The position numbers were made by a program, and so were the translations under genes. From contig NZ_JAHTKI010000022.1 in assembly GCF_019145475.1 (NCBI RefSeq), forward strand, positions 62,001 to 126,000: a stretch of 64,000 nucleotides of DNA, given 5' to 3'. Positions within the stretch are counted from its first letter, which is position 1, and each line of letters starts with the position of its first letter. Under the pieces are notes generated by a model. That model was given only the letters and a program-made list of their open reading frames with translations, made no database searches and had not been told where the DNA came from. This DNA is from Pseudomonas botevensis (GTDB lineage: Bacteria > Pseudomonadota > Gammaproteobacteria > Pseudomonadales > Pseudomonadaceae). Shown one piece after another: positions 33,015-42,141 of this stretch.

Positions 33015-33692
33015 TCAGTCGTCGAAATCTTCCCAGCCGCCCATCTGTTTCCAGCGGTTGACGATGCCGCAGAACAGCTCGGCGGTCTTTTCGGTGTCGT
33101 AACGCGCGGAGTGCGCTTCACGACCGTCGAAATCGATGCCCGCTGCCTGACAGGCTTTCGCCAGTACCGTCTGGCCGTACGCCAGGCCGGCGAGGGTAGC
33201 GGTGTCGAAGCTGGAGAACGGATGGAACGGGTTGCGCTTCATGTCCAGCCGCGCGACGGCGGCGTTGAGGAAGCCCAGGTCGAAACTGCTGTTGTGCCCG
33301 ACCAGGATCGCCCGCTTGCAGCCATTGGCTTTCAGGGCCTTGCGCAGACCACGGAAGATGTCGGTCAGCGCCGTTTCTTCACTGACCGCCATGCGCAGCG
33401 GGTGATCGAGTTTGATCCCGGTGAACTCCAGCGCGGCGGCTTCGATGTTGGCGCCTTCGAACGGCTCGACGCGGAAGAAGTAGGTGTGATCCGGGTAGAC
33501 GAAACCCTTTTCATCCATGGCGATGGTGGTCGCGGCAATCTCCAGCAACGCGTCGGTGGCCGAATTGAAGCCACCGGTTTCTACGTCGACGACGACCGGC
33601 AGGTAACCGCGAAAGCGCGCTGCCATCGGGTGACGGGAACCGCCGCCACCCCCTTGACCGTCCAGTTCATCGTCGAAATGGTCTTCACTCAC
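33015..33692 (-). CDS. rnt: RNase T
   Basis: A 225-residue DEDDh exonuclease. The first block VVVDVETGGF carries Asp and Glu, the second is VGHNSSFDLGFL, and the third HSARYDTEKTA gives the His and last Asp. RNase T trims tRNA CCA ends and the 3' ends of other stable RNAs. The start is GTG at 33692, and GTGA overlaps the pyrC stop, so rnt is coupled to pyrC. The Gly-rich stretch near residue 12 is an unconserved N-terminal extension. Confidence 0.95.
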   Translation of the reverse strand: MSEDHFDDELDGQGGGGGSRHPMAARFRGYLPVVVDVETGGFNSATDALLEIAATTIAMDEKGFVYPDHTYFFRVEPFEGANIEAAALEFTGIKLDHPLRMAVSEETALTDIFRGLRKALKANGCKRAILVGHNSSFDLGFLNAAVARLDMKRNPFHPFSSFDTATLAGLAYGQTVLAKACQAAGIDFDGREAHSARYDTEKTAELFCGIVNRWKQMGGWEDFDD

Positions 33693-34735
33693 GCGTGTTC
33701 CTCCAGCAGGCGCCAGCGCAGTTTTTCACCGGCGCGCAGCGGGATGACGGTCAGCTCGCCGAAGGGCAGGCTGCTCGGGGCGGTCCATTCGTCACGAACC
33801 AGGGTGATGCGGTCGGTGTTGGCCGGCAGGCCGTAGAAACGCGGGCCGTTGAGGCTGGCGAACGCTTCGAGTTTGTCCAGCGCATTGCGCTGTTCGAACG
33901 CTTCGGCATACAGCTCGATGGCAGCGTACGCGGTGTAGCAGCCGGCACAGCCGCAGGCGGCTTCCTTGGCGTGCTGGGCGTGCGGTGCCGAATCGGTGCC
34001 CAGGAAGAACTTCGCGCTGCCACTGGTGGCGGCATCGAGCAGGGCTTCCTGATGGGTGTTGCGCTTGAGGATCGGCAGGCAATAGAAGTGCGGGCGGATC
34101 CCGCCAACCAGCATGTGGTTGCGGTTATAGAGCAGGTGATGCGCGGTGATGGTGGCGCCGACGTTGGCCGAAGCCTCGTTGACGAACTGCACGGCGTCAC
34201 CGGTGGTGATGTGTTCGAACACCACCTTGAGCGTCGGGAAGCGCTCGACGACACGGCGCATGTGTTCGTCGATGAAGATTTTCTCGCGGTCGAACACGTC
34301 TACGTCGCCACGGGTGACTTCACCGTGGATCAACAGCGGCATGCCGACTTCGGCCATGGCTTCCAGCGCCGGGAAAATCTTGTCGATGCTGGTGACCCCG
34401 GAATCGGAGTTGGTGGTGGCGCCGGCCGGATACAGCTTGGCCGCGTGGACGAAACCGCTGGCCTTGGCTTCACGAATTTCTTCGGGCTGGGTACGGTCGG
34501 TGAGGTACAGCACCATCAGCGGTTCGAAACGACTGCCGGCCGGGCGGGCAGCGAGAATCCGCTGGCGATAGCCGTCGGCTTCAGCGGCGTTGCGCACTGG
34601 CGGAACCAGGTTGGGCATGATGATTGCGCGACCAAAGGTGCGCGCGACATCCGCAACGGTATTGGTCAACACGGCACCATCGCGAAGATGAATGTGCCAG
34701 TCGTCGGGACGCAGCAGGGTCAGGCGGTCGGACAT
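33689..34735 (-). CDS. pyrC: PyrC, dihydroorotase
   Basis: A 348-residue class II dihydroorotase of normal length. The metal ligands are in DWHIHLRDGA near residue 15, the carboxylated Lys in HAAKLYPAGATTNS near 100, and His residues in HGEV and FEHITT. It cyclises carbamoyl aspartate to dihydroorotate in pyrimidine synthesis. rnt follows with a four-base overlap, while motY is divergent. Confidence 0.96.
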   Translation of the reverse strand: MSDRLTLLRPDDWHIHLRDGAVLTNTVADVARTFGRAIIMPNLVPPVRNAAEADGYRQRILAARPAGSRFEPLMVLYLTDRTQPEEIREAKASGFVHAAKLYPAGATTNSDSGVTSIDKIFPALEAMAEVGMPLLIHGEVTRGDVDVFDREKIFIDEHMRRVVERFPTLKVVFEHITTGDAVQFVNEASANVGATITAHHLLYNRNHMLVGGIRPHFYCLPILKRNTHQEALLDAATSGSAKFFLGTDSAPHAQHAKEAACGCAGCYTAYAAIELYAEAFEQRNALDKLEAFASLNGPRFYGLPANTDRITLVRDEWTAPSSLPFGELTVIPLRAGEKLRWRLLEEHA

Positions 34736-34802
34736 GAGGGGATTCCAGGCGGGTCAAACTGAGGCGAATCCTACCGGAAAAGACTCTTGCAGGCACTCGC
34801 TA

Positions 34803-34828
34803 TCAAGTTTTGCGACGAGCGTCCGATA
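34803..34828 (+). promoter_or_regulatory. FliA-type (sigma-28) promoter of motY
   Basis: TCAAGTT, 12 bases, then TCCGATA resembles the Pseudomonas FliA consensus TCAAG...GCCGATA with one mismatch in the -10 box. It lies about 65 bases upstream of the motY GTG. Confidence 0.65.
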
Positions 34829-34892
34829 TCCCATAGGTATGCCGTAAATGTATGTATCGGTCTTTTTGTTGTAGAAGCCAATGGAGCCTCCC

Positions 34893-35801
34893 GTGCGCCA
34901 GCGTTATTTAGCCTTGCTCAGTGTGTTTGCCAGCCTTCCCGCGATGGCACTGACCTACCAGACTCGTCTGGAGAACATTGAGTGGACGGTCGAAGGCGAC
35001 AAGTTCGAATGCCGCCTGACGCAGCCGATCACTGATTTCGGCTCGGGCCAGTTCGTGCGCAAGGCCGGTGAACAGGCGACATTCCGCCTGAACGCTTACA
35101 ACGCGATGCTCGGCGGCGGTTCGGCGACCTTGCTGGCGGCGGCCGCGCCGTGGCAGCCGGGACGCGGCGACCTCAATCTGGGCACGGTTCGGCTGGGTAG
35201 CGGCAATGTGCTGTTCAACAGCTCGCAAGCCCAGGCCGGCCAGCTTATCAGCGGTCTGATGGACGGTCGCAGCCCGGTGGTGCGTCACGCGGCGGGCGAT
35301 GGCCGGGTGTCGGAAGTGCGCCTGTTGCCGGTCAAGTTCAGCAAGGCGTTCAACGACTATCAGACCTGCGTGGCGAAACTGTTGCCGCAGAATTTCGATC
35401 AGGTCAAACAGTCGCAGATCGGTTTCCCCGGCGAGGGCATCGAGCTGGATGCCGCCGCACGAGCCAAGTTGCAGGTGATGCTCGAATACATGAAGGCCGA
35501 CCCGACGGTCAATCACATCGAACTCGACGGTCACTCGGACAACAGCGGCAATCGCCTGACCAACCGTGAGCTGTCGCGCCGTCGCGCGCTGGCGGTGGTC
35601 GACTTCTTCAAGGCCAACGGCATTCAGGAATCGCAGATCACCGTGCGTTTCCACGGTGAGCGCTATCCGCTGGTGCCGAACACCAATGCCGCGAACCGGG
35701 CGAAGAACCGCCGGGTCAACGTGCATCTGACGCGGGTGGCGCCGGCCGCGGCTCCGGCGCCTCAGGCCAGTACGCCGGCCACGGCGGCGACGACTTCCTG
35801 A
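34893..35801 (+). CDS. motY: MotY, flagellar T-ring/motor protein
   Basis: A 302-residue protein with a signal peptide (about residues 1-16, ending in AMA), an N-terminal MotY domain (LTYQTRLENIEWTVEGDKF onward) and a C-terminal OmpA-like peptidoglycan-binding domain (IELDGHSDNSGNRLTNRELS near 205). An alanine/proline-rich tail ends it. MotY anchors the stator to the wall in polar flagella. The start is GTG, six bases after GGAG; an in-frame ATG four codons upstream includes the ribosome binding site itself and is less likely. It stands between pyrC and argG, as PA3526 does in P. aeruginosa. Confidence 0.9.
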   Translation: MRQRYLALLSVFASLPAMALTYQTRLENIEWTVEGDKFECRLTQPITDFGSGQFVRKAGEQATFRLNAYNAMLGGGSATLLAAAAPWQPGRGDLNLGTVRLGSGNVLFNSSQAQAGQLISGLMDGRSPVVRHAAGDGRVSEVRLLPVKFSKAFNDYQTCVAKLLPQNFDQVKQSQIGFPGEGIELDAAARAKLQVMLEYMKADPTVNHIELDGHSDNSGNRLTNRELSRRRALAVVDFFKANGIQESQITVRFHGERYPLVPNTNAANRAKNRRVNVHLTRVAPAAAPAPQASTPATAATTS

Positions 35802-35930
35802 CCCGACGGTCATCGTCGCGCCCTCGACAGATTCTGTCGCTTTGTCGTCTTAAGCTGTCGCCCCTCTGTAAATTATCGCGTCGGAGCGGTAGACTCCTCG
35901 GCTTTCCGTAGAACCCCGTGGAGTGATGGC

Positions 35931-37148
<1,218 letters not shown>

Positions 37149-37167
37149 TTCCTCGGAACGGGTAGTG

Positions 37168-37205
37168 AAAAAACGGCCATGTCTTCGGACATGGCCGTTT
37201 TTTTA
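37168..37205. terminator. Terminator of argG (UUCG tetraloop)
   Basis: AAACGGCCATGTC / TTCG / GACATGGCCGTTT is a perfect 13-bp stem with a stable UUCG loop and T-runs on both outer sides. It also serves the convergent gene at 37239. Confidence 0.95.
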
Positions 37206-37238
37206 TGAATGTCTGTCTGCCGCCGGTTTGGCCGCTCG

Positions 37239-37892
37239 TTATATCTGCCCGACAATCGTTACTCCGTATGAGCGTGTGTTGTAAATAATACAGTGAGTTG
37301 TATTGTTGCTTTTCTTTGCGTCTTTGGCGTGTCGTATCAGGTTTTCCTTGAGTAAATTATCTGACATGTCATTGGAAATAATGACCACCAGTCGGGAGTT
37401 TCTCCTTGTCGGGTGTCGGATTTTTTCCAGAATGCTTGCAAGGTCGAATTTAAAGTCCAGTTGACGAATATCTATTATTTGCAGGTTGTGCATTGATTCA
37501 GGCAAGTGAATATGGTGCTGGACGATCAGGTTGATTGCTGCTGCAAGTCTGTCCGGTGGATCCGTTGCAGTGTAAGTTTCATGCCCCATACGAGCGTTCG
37601 ACGGTCCACTTCGTTTGTTGTCGCGTTCCTGGCGTTCTCTGGCCTTTAGAAAGTTCTTGTCCTTTTCAAAGTCGGAAGGTGAATACAGGGATCGATAGTT
37701 GAAATTCAGGGTGATAAAGAAAAGGAACAACAAATAGAACGGAAAGCTGATCAGGAACCAGACGTATATTTCCCTCTCCTTATTCTCCAGGAACGGCAGG
37801 GAAACGGCGGCCGAGGTTTCGGAGATGACGGCGAATATGGCGATGACAGTCATCGGGTTGGAAATTTTCTTTTTGATCTTCAGCATGGGCAT
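37239..37892 (-). CDS. Two-helix membrane protein of unknown function
   Basis: A 217-residue protein. A Lys-rich start (LKIKKKIS) is followed by two membrane helices (about residues 14-34 and 44-63), a charged linker (residues 70-105) and a soluble C-terminal domain of about 110 residues. The last part alternates beta strands and helices (LQIIDIRQLDF, SRLVVIISND, THCIIYNTRSYGVTIVG), like a small Rossmann-type or receptor domain facing the cytoplasm. I do not recognise the family. The gene is clearly AT-richer than its neighbours and ends next to the argG terminator, which suggests an accessory gene gained by transfer. Confidence 0.65.
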   Translation of the reverse strand: MPMLKIKKKISNPMTVIAIFAVISETSAAVSLPFLENKEREIYVWFLISFPFYLLFLFFITLNFNYRSLYSPSDFEKDKNFLKARERQERDNKRSGPSNARMGHETYTATDPPDRLAAAINLIVQHHIHLPESMHNLQIIDIRQLDFKFDLASILEKIRHPTRRNSRLVVIISNDMSDNLLKENLIRHAKDAKKSNNTTHCIIYNTRSYGVTIVGQI

Positions 37893-38344
37893 GGCTCATC
37901 GATAGGGTTATCTCGTTAGTTGTCGGCTGATGGTCGGGGAAGCGTCTATGCAGTTGGGTTCAGTGTTTATCGCAAATACTGTGTTCTGAATAGCGGTGCG
38001 TTGTTTCATATCGTTGTGGAAGGAGCGCGGGATTTACAGACAAGGCTTTTAGTTGCCGGGCTGGAAGTCTCATCGCAGGCAAGGCGTTATTTCGTCGCTG
38101 ACAGTTACCCGAAGTATGGGTATGTCGGATGCGTATGGCGGAAAAAAGACCGGAAATTCTCGTCCAGACCGCAGACTTTTTTGTCGGTGTTATGCACAGG
38201 TGCGTTTTTTTGTAGGAATAGTCTTTGTTGGCTGTAGGGAATGTCTCTTGCTGCAAGTCGATCGAAGCAGCGGCATGCCATGGGCGAAATGACTACGTTA
38301 TTGTGCTGGCTCTAAAAATTCGAACAGCGAAACTGGACTTGCCC
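37893..38344. other. AT-rich intergenic stretch before the BvgA-like gene
   Basis: About 450 bases between two divergent genes. The open frames in it begin with TTG codons, lack ribosome binding sites and have no recognisable domains, so I annotate none. It should hold the promoters of both genes, but I cannot place them with confidence. Confidence 0.5.
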
Positions 38345-38971
38345 ATGAATAAAGTGCTGATCGTGGATGATCACCCCGTCATTCGTCTTGCGGTACGTAT
38401 GCTGATGGAACGTCATGGCTACGAAGTCATTGCCGAAACCGATAACGGAGTGGATGCACTGCAACTTGCCCGGGAACAAATGCCGGATATCGTCATTCTG
38501 GATATCGGAATTCCGAAACTTGACGGTCTGGAAGTTATTGCGCGCCTGACCACGACGGCGATGCCATTGAAAGTGCTGGTGTTGACTTCCCAGGCGCCGG
38601 GGCATTTTTCCATGCGCTGCATGCAGTCGGGGGCGGCAGGCTATGTGTGCAAGCAACAGGACCTGACCGAGTTGCTCAGTGCGATCAAGGCCGTATTGTC
38701 GGGTTACAGCTATTTCCCGAACCAGGCGTTGCATACGGTGCGCACCAGTTTGGGGAATGCCAGTGAAGCGGATATGGTCGATCGGCTTTCCGGGCGCGAA
38801 ATGATGGTGTTGCAGCAACTGGCCCGGGGCAAGACCAACAAGGAAATCGCCGATGGCATGTTTCTCAGCAACAAGACCGTCAGCACCTACAAGACCCGAC
38901 TGCTGTTGAAGCTCAATGCACGGTCGCTGGTGGATCTGATCGAACTGGCGCAACGCAACGGGTTGGTCTGA
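38345..38971 (+). CDS. BvgA-like orphan response regulator (NarL/FixJ family)
   Basis: A 208-residue regulator. The receiver domain (residues 1-120) starts MNKVLIVDDHPVIRLAVRML and has its phosphoacceptor Asp in VILDIGIPKLDGLEVIARL. A LuxR-type helix-turn-helix (about 145-205) has LARGKTNKEIADGMFLSNKT and ends in KLNARSLVDLIELAQRNGL. Both ends are strikingly like Bordetella BvgA and its Pseudomonas relatives (RocA/EvgA group), which control fimbriae, adhesion or phase switching. No sensor kinase gene is near, so it is an orphan in position. The ribosome binding site before the ATG at 38345 is weak. Confidence 0.9.
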   Translation: MNKVLIVDDHPVIRLAVRMLMERHGYEVIAETDNGVDALQLAREQMPDIVILDIGIPKLDGLEVIARLTTTAMPLKVLVLTSQAPGHFSMRCMQSGAAGYVCKQQDLTELLSAIKAVLSGYSYFPNQALHTVRTSLGNASEADMVDRLSGREMMVLQQLARGKTNKEIADGMFLSNKTVSTYKTRLLLKLNARSLVDLIELAQRNGLV

Positions 38972-39023
38972 GAGGGAAGTGACAGGCACATGGGCTGATC
39001 GGATTCAGTTCACGCTGAAAAGT

Positions 39024-39053
39024 AAAAAGCCTCCATTTCGGGAGGCTTTCAAA
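39024..39053. terminator. Bidirectional terminator (response regulator / PA3496-like gene)
   Basis: AAAGCCTCC / ATTTC / GGGAGGCTTT stem with A-run and T-rich flanks between two convergent genes. Confidence 0.85.
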
Positions 39054-39055
39054 TA

Positions 39056-39235
39056 TCAAAGATCAAAATCGTAATCGGCCAATTGCTTTTGCAGTCGGCG
39101 CTCCTCCAGCAGGTTGTCGATGGTGCGGCGCTTGCTCAGGTTGGTCTTGGCGACTTCGACCACGGGTTCGGCGTCATCGGCATCCGTGGTGGTGAAGTCA
39201 TCATCTGCTTCCAATTGCTCTTTGCTGGTACTCAT
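39056..39235 (-). CDS. PA3496-family small protein
   Basis: A 59-residue acidic protein beginning MSTSKEQLEADDDFTTT and ending QLADYDFDL, with a conserved-looking basic helix SKRRTIDNLLEERR in the middle. The ATG at 39235 follows GGAG at a proper distance. It is located next to nth as PA3496 is in P. aeruginosa; that family is labelled a putative envelope integrity protein, though no signal peptide or membrane segment is visible. It stops just before the shared terminator. Confidence 0.8.
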   Translation of the reverse strand: MSTSKEQLEADDDFTTTDADDAEPVVEVAKTNLSKRRTIDNLLEERRLQKQLADYDFDL

Positions 39236-39342
39236 AAAGTCAACTCCAGGCTGAGACTGCCTTTGGCGCTTCTTATATCGATATTCCAGCGAGTGGTAAA
39301 AAAGATTTTTTCAATCGAACAATCAATAAAGGTAATAACCGA

Positions 39343-39981
39343 TCAATCGTCCGAGGTTTTGTGTTTGTACTCGCACAAGTCCTCGATCCGACAGCTACCG
39401 CAGCGTGGCTTGCGCGCCAGGCACACGTAACGGCCGTGAAGAATCAGCCAGTGATGGGAATCGAGCAGGTATTCCTTGGGCACAAACTTCATCAGCTTGT
39501 TTTCCACCTCGACCACGTTTTTCCCCGGCGCGATGCCGGTGCGATTGCTGACCCGAAAAATATGCGTGTCGACCGCCATGGTCAGTTGCCGGAAAGCGGT
39601 GTTGAGCACCACGTTGGCGGTTTTTCGGCCGACGCCCGGCAGCGCTTCGAGTTCTTCGCGGGTCTGCGGGACTTCGCTGTCATGACGCTCGACCAGCAAG
39701 CGGCAAGTCTCGATGACATTCTTGGCTTTGCTGTTATAGAGGCCGATGGTCTTGATGTACTCCGACAAACCCTCGACACCCAATGCGTGAATCGCCGACG
39801 GCGTGTTGGCCACCGGAAACAGTTTGGCCGTCGCCTTGTTGACCCCGACGTCGGTCGATTGCGCCGAGAGAATCACCGCAATCAACAGTTCGAAAGGCGA
39901 GGAATACGCCAGCTCGGTCTTCGGTTCCGGGTTGTCTTCATGGAGCCTGCGGAAAATTTCCAGACGTTTTGCGGCATTCAT
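39343..39981 (-). CDS. nth: Nth, endonuclease III
   Basis: A 212-residue HhH-GPD DNA glycosylase/AP lyase of normal length. The helix-hairpin-helix is LPGVGRKTANVVLN (about residues 112-125) with catalytic Lys in GRKTA and Asp in VDTHIFRVSNR. Four Cys near the C-terminus (CLARKPRCGSCRIEDLCEY) bind a [4Fe-4S] cluster. It removes oxidised pyrimidines. The start is the ATG at 39981, which overlaps the rnfE stop (ATGA); the upstream extension is rejected. Linkage of rnf and nth is common in gammaproteobacteria. Confidence 0.96.
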   Translation of the reverse strand: MNAAKRLEIFRRLHEDNPEPKTELAYSSPFELLIAVILSAQSTDVGVNKATAKLFPVANTPSAIHALGVEGLSEYIKTIGLYNSKAKNVIETCRLLVERHDSEVPQTREELEALPGVGRKTANVVLNTAFRQLTMAVDTHIFRVSNRTGIAPGKNVVEVENKLMKFVPKEYLLDSHHWLILHGRYVCLARKPRCGSCRIEDLCEYKHKTSDD

Positions 39982-40559
39982 GGGTGAGGCGATTCCTTGG
40001 AGGGAGCGGTAGGGCGAGTCCAGGCCTGACAAGCGGCGAGCAGCAATCCCAGCAGAATGAAACCACCGGCGGTTATCGTCGCCAGCGGCAAGCCTGCGCT
40101 GAACAACACCAGGCCCTGCCAGTGTTCGGAGAGATGACGACCGATGCTGCCGTGACCGATCGATTCGCGCAACAAGGCCAGTAGCACCAGCAAGCCGGCA
40201 AATTGTACGCAGCGCTTCAGTCGTGCGCTCAGCGCTTGGCGGAAGAATTCGTTATGTTCCAGCACGACGCATTGCAAGGCGATCAGGCCGATATAGAGCT
40301 CGACGCTCTGCTGCCATGGCAAGGACCAGCGCTGCAAGAGGATAGCGAAGCAACTGCTCAGAGTGGCGGCCAAAATCACGCTGGCCAGCAACAGGCTCTG
40401 AGGCGTCAGTCGCAAGCGCAACGGCCGCATGCTCACGCCGTAGGCGCCGATCACGGCGGTAAACATCAACAGCGTTGCCAATGCATCCCGCAGCGATCCC
40501 GTGGCACCGAGCAGCAAGACCAGCATCAGTGAGTTGACCAGCGTCGCCGGGTTTTTCAT
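39978..40559 (-). CDS. rnfE: RnfE-like membrane subunit
   Basis: A 193-residue membrane protein with about six helices, in the RnfE/NqrD-type position of the operon. Compared with E. coli RsxE (about 230 residues) it is shorter and divergent; the segment GAYGVSMRPLRLRL near residue 40 is the clearest cytoplasmic loop. It should be part of the ion-pumping or SoxR-reducing membrane core with RnfA and RnfD. It overlaps rnfG and nth by four bases each. Confidence 0.8.
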   Translation of the reverse strand: MKNPATLVNSLMLVLLLGATGSLRDALATLLMFTAVIGAYGVSMRPLRLRLTPQSLLLASVILAATLSSCFAILLQRWSLPWQQSVELYIGLIALQCVVLEHNEFFRQALSARLKRCVQFAGLLVLLALLRESIGHGSIGRHLSEHWQGLVLFSAGLPLATITAGGFILLGLLLAACQAWTRPTAPSKESPHP

Positions 40560-41161
40560 GTGCCGCTCCCCAGCAATATCGACCGGTGTTCGTCGAAATA
40601 GCGCAGCGCGTCGTGGATGGCATGGATGGCTGCTCGCGAAGTGATGGTCGCGCCAGCCATCTGATCGAATTGTCCTTGATCCTTTTTCAGCGCCCAGCCC
40701 GCATCGGCGGGATCTGTGCGCGACTTGCCGGTAAACCGTTGCAGCCAGGCATTCGGCCAGTCACCGAGATGACCGCCCAGTGCTGGCGTCTCGGATTGCG
40801 CGAGGGTTTTCACCCCAAGCAACCGGCCGTTGGGGTCGATGGCAATCAGCAGTTCGATGGTGCCGGAGTAACCTTGCGTCTGGCTGCGCAACAAGACTGC
40901 GACGCTCTGCCCGTTGCGGGTTGCCCGATAGCCGCCCAGCAACCGGCTGTGGTCGAGATCGACAGCGGCCAGTGGCAGCGGTTGTTCCAGTGGCTGATTG
41001 TCGTAGCTGTCGGAGGCCAGGACGTCGAGCAGCTTGCGGCTGTCGATCAGGCGTTGTTCGGCGGCTATCTGCGGTGCGCTGCTGTGTTGCACGAACCAGG
41101 TCAGACCAGCGCCTGCCGCCGCCAACAGCAAAATGGCCAGTGCGCTCGCCGTTCGGTTCAT
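40556..41161 (-). CDS. rnfG: RnfG, covalent-FMN subunit
   Basis: A 201-residue protein with one N-terminal membrane helix (residues 5-25) and a periplasmic FMN-binding domain. The flavinylation motif is AGATIT near residue 170, where the last Thr should carry FMN through a phosphoester bond. A typical block AQSETPALGGHLGD precedes it. It passes electrons within the Rnf complex. ATGA overlaps join it to rnfD upstream and rnfE downstream. Confidence 0.9.
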   Translation of the reverse strand: MNRTASALAILLLAAAGAGLTWFVQHSSAPQIAAEQRLIDSRKLLDVLASDSYDNQPLEQPLPLAAVDLDHSRLLGGYRATRNGQSVAVLLRSQTQGYSGTIELLIAIDPNGRLLGVKTLAQSETPALGGHLGDWPNAWLQRFTGKSRTDPADAGWALKKDQGQFDQMAGATITSRAAIHAIHDALRYFDEHRSILLGSGT

Positions 41162-42141
41162 GGTCTCACCTGCTGCTGGCGACGGCTGGCGAAGCGCTCG
41201 AGGGCGGGGACGCAGAGGTTCATCAACAGCACCGCGAACGCCACACCGTCAGGGTAGCCGCCCCAGGTGCGAATCAGGTACGTCAGGCAACCCACGCCGA
41301 CGCCGAACAACAGGCGCGCGAGCGGGCTTTTGGCGCCGGACACCGGTTCGGTGACGATGAAAAATGCACCGAGCATGGTGGCGCCGCTCAGCAGGTGAAA
41401 CAGGGGCGAGCCGTGGGAGTCGGACCCCGAGCCGTTCCAGCACAGCAGACTGACGACGAACAGGCTGGCGAGCATGCCGACCGGCGCCTGCCAGCCGAAC
41501 ACCCGACGCTGCAGAAGCAGCAGCCCGCCGGCAAGAAAGGCGAGGTTCACCCATTCAACCCCGTGACCGCCGAAGCGGCCGAACGCCGGGTTGCCGGCAA
41601 ACAACTCGTCGATGGTCAGGCTCTTGTTGATCCGCAGGCTGTCCAGCGCCGTGGCCTGAACCCAGGCATCCGGTGCCTGGCCCAGGTTGAAAACCTGCTG
41701 CACGGCGCTGGTCAAATCCATGCTGTGGGCCGGCCATTGAGTCATCGGCTGTGGGAACAACACCATCGCCAGGGCGAAGCCGAGCATCGCCGGATTGAAC
41801 GGGTTTTTGCCGACGCCGCCATACAGATGCTTGCCGAGCAGCAAGCCCGAAGCGATCGCGGTGACCGTCAGCCACCACGGGCAATACGGTGGCAGGGCCA
41901 CCGCCAGAAGCGTGGCGCTGACCACGGCACTGCCATCGGTCAGCGTCGGGCGCAGCGGCTGGCGACGCAGATGAATCACAGTGGCCTCGACCGCCAGCGC
42001 GGTAGCGACCGATAGCAACAAGTTGATCAACACTCCCCAGCCGTAAAGCCAGAAAAGGGCCAGCAACCCCGGCAGCGTCGCCAGCAAAACCAGCTTCATT
42101 GCCTGTTGCAGACGCTCGTCACGGCTTTCAAGGGGTGACAT
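41158..42141 (-). CDS. rnfD: RnfD, membrane subunit with covalent FMN
   Basis: A 327-residue membrane protein with about nine helices. The FMN-attachment motif is SGATM (LLSGATMLGAFFIVTEPVS near residue 235), and GKHLYGGVGKNPFNPAMLG near 110 is the family signature. It forms the core of the complex with RnfA, E and G. The ATG at 42141 is chosen; the gene overlaps the end of the RnfB gene by 14 bases. In a standard operon rnfC would stand between rnfB and rnfD; here there is no room for it. Confidence 0.92.
   Translation of the reverse strand: MSPLESRDERLQQAMKLVLLATLPGLLALFWLYGWGVLINLLLSVATALAVEATVIHLRRQPLRPTLTDGSAVVSATLLAVALPPYCPWWLTVTAIASGLLLGKHLYGGVGKNPFNPAMLGFALAMVLFPQPMTQWPAHSMDLTSAVQQVFNLGQAPDAWVQATALDSLRINKSLTIDELFAGNPAFGRFGGHGVEWVNLAFLAGGLLLLQRRVFGWQAPVGMLASLFVVSLLCWNGSGSDSHGSPLFHLLSGATMLGAFFIVTEPVSGAKSPLARLLFGVGVGCLTYLIRTWGGYPDGVAFAVLLMNLCVPALERFASRRQQQVRP

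Noticed and set aside
37920..38237. Plus-strand open frame of 105 codons before the BvgA-like gene
   Set aside because: It begins with TTG, has no ribosome binding site and no domain, and overlaps an equally poor minus-strand frame; no coding bias is evident.
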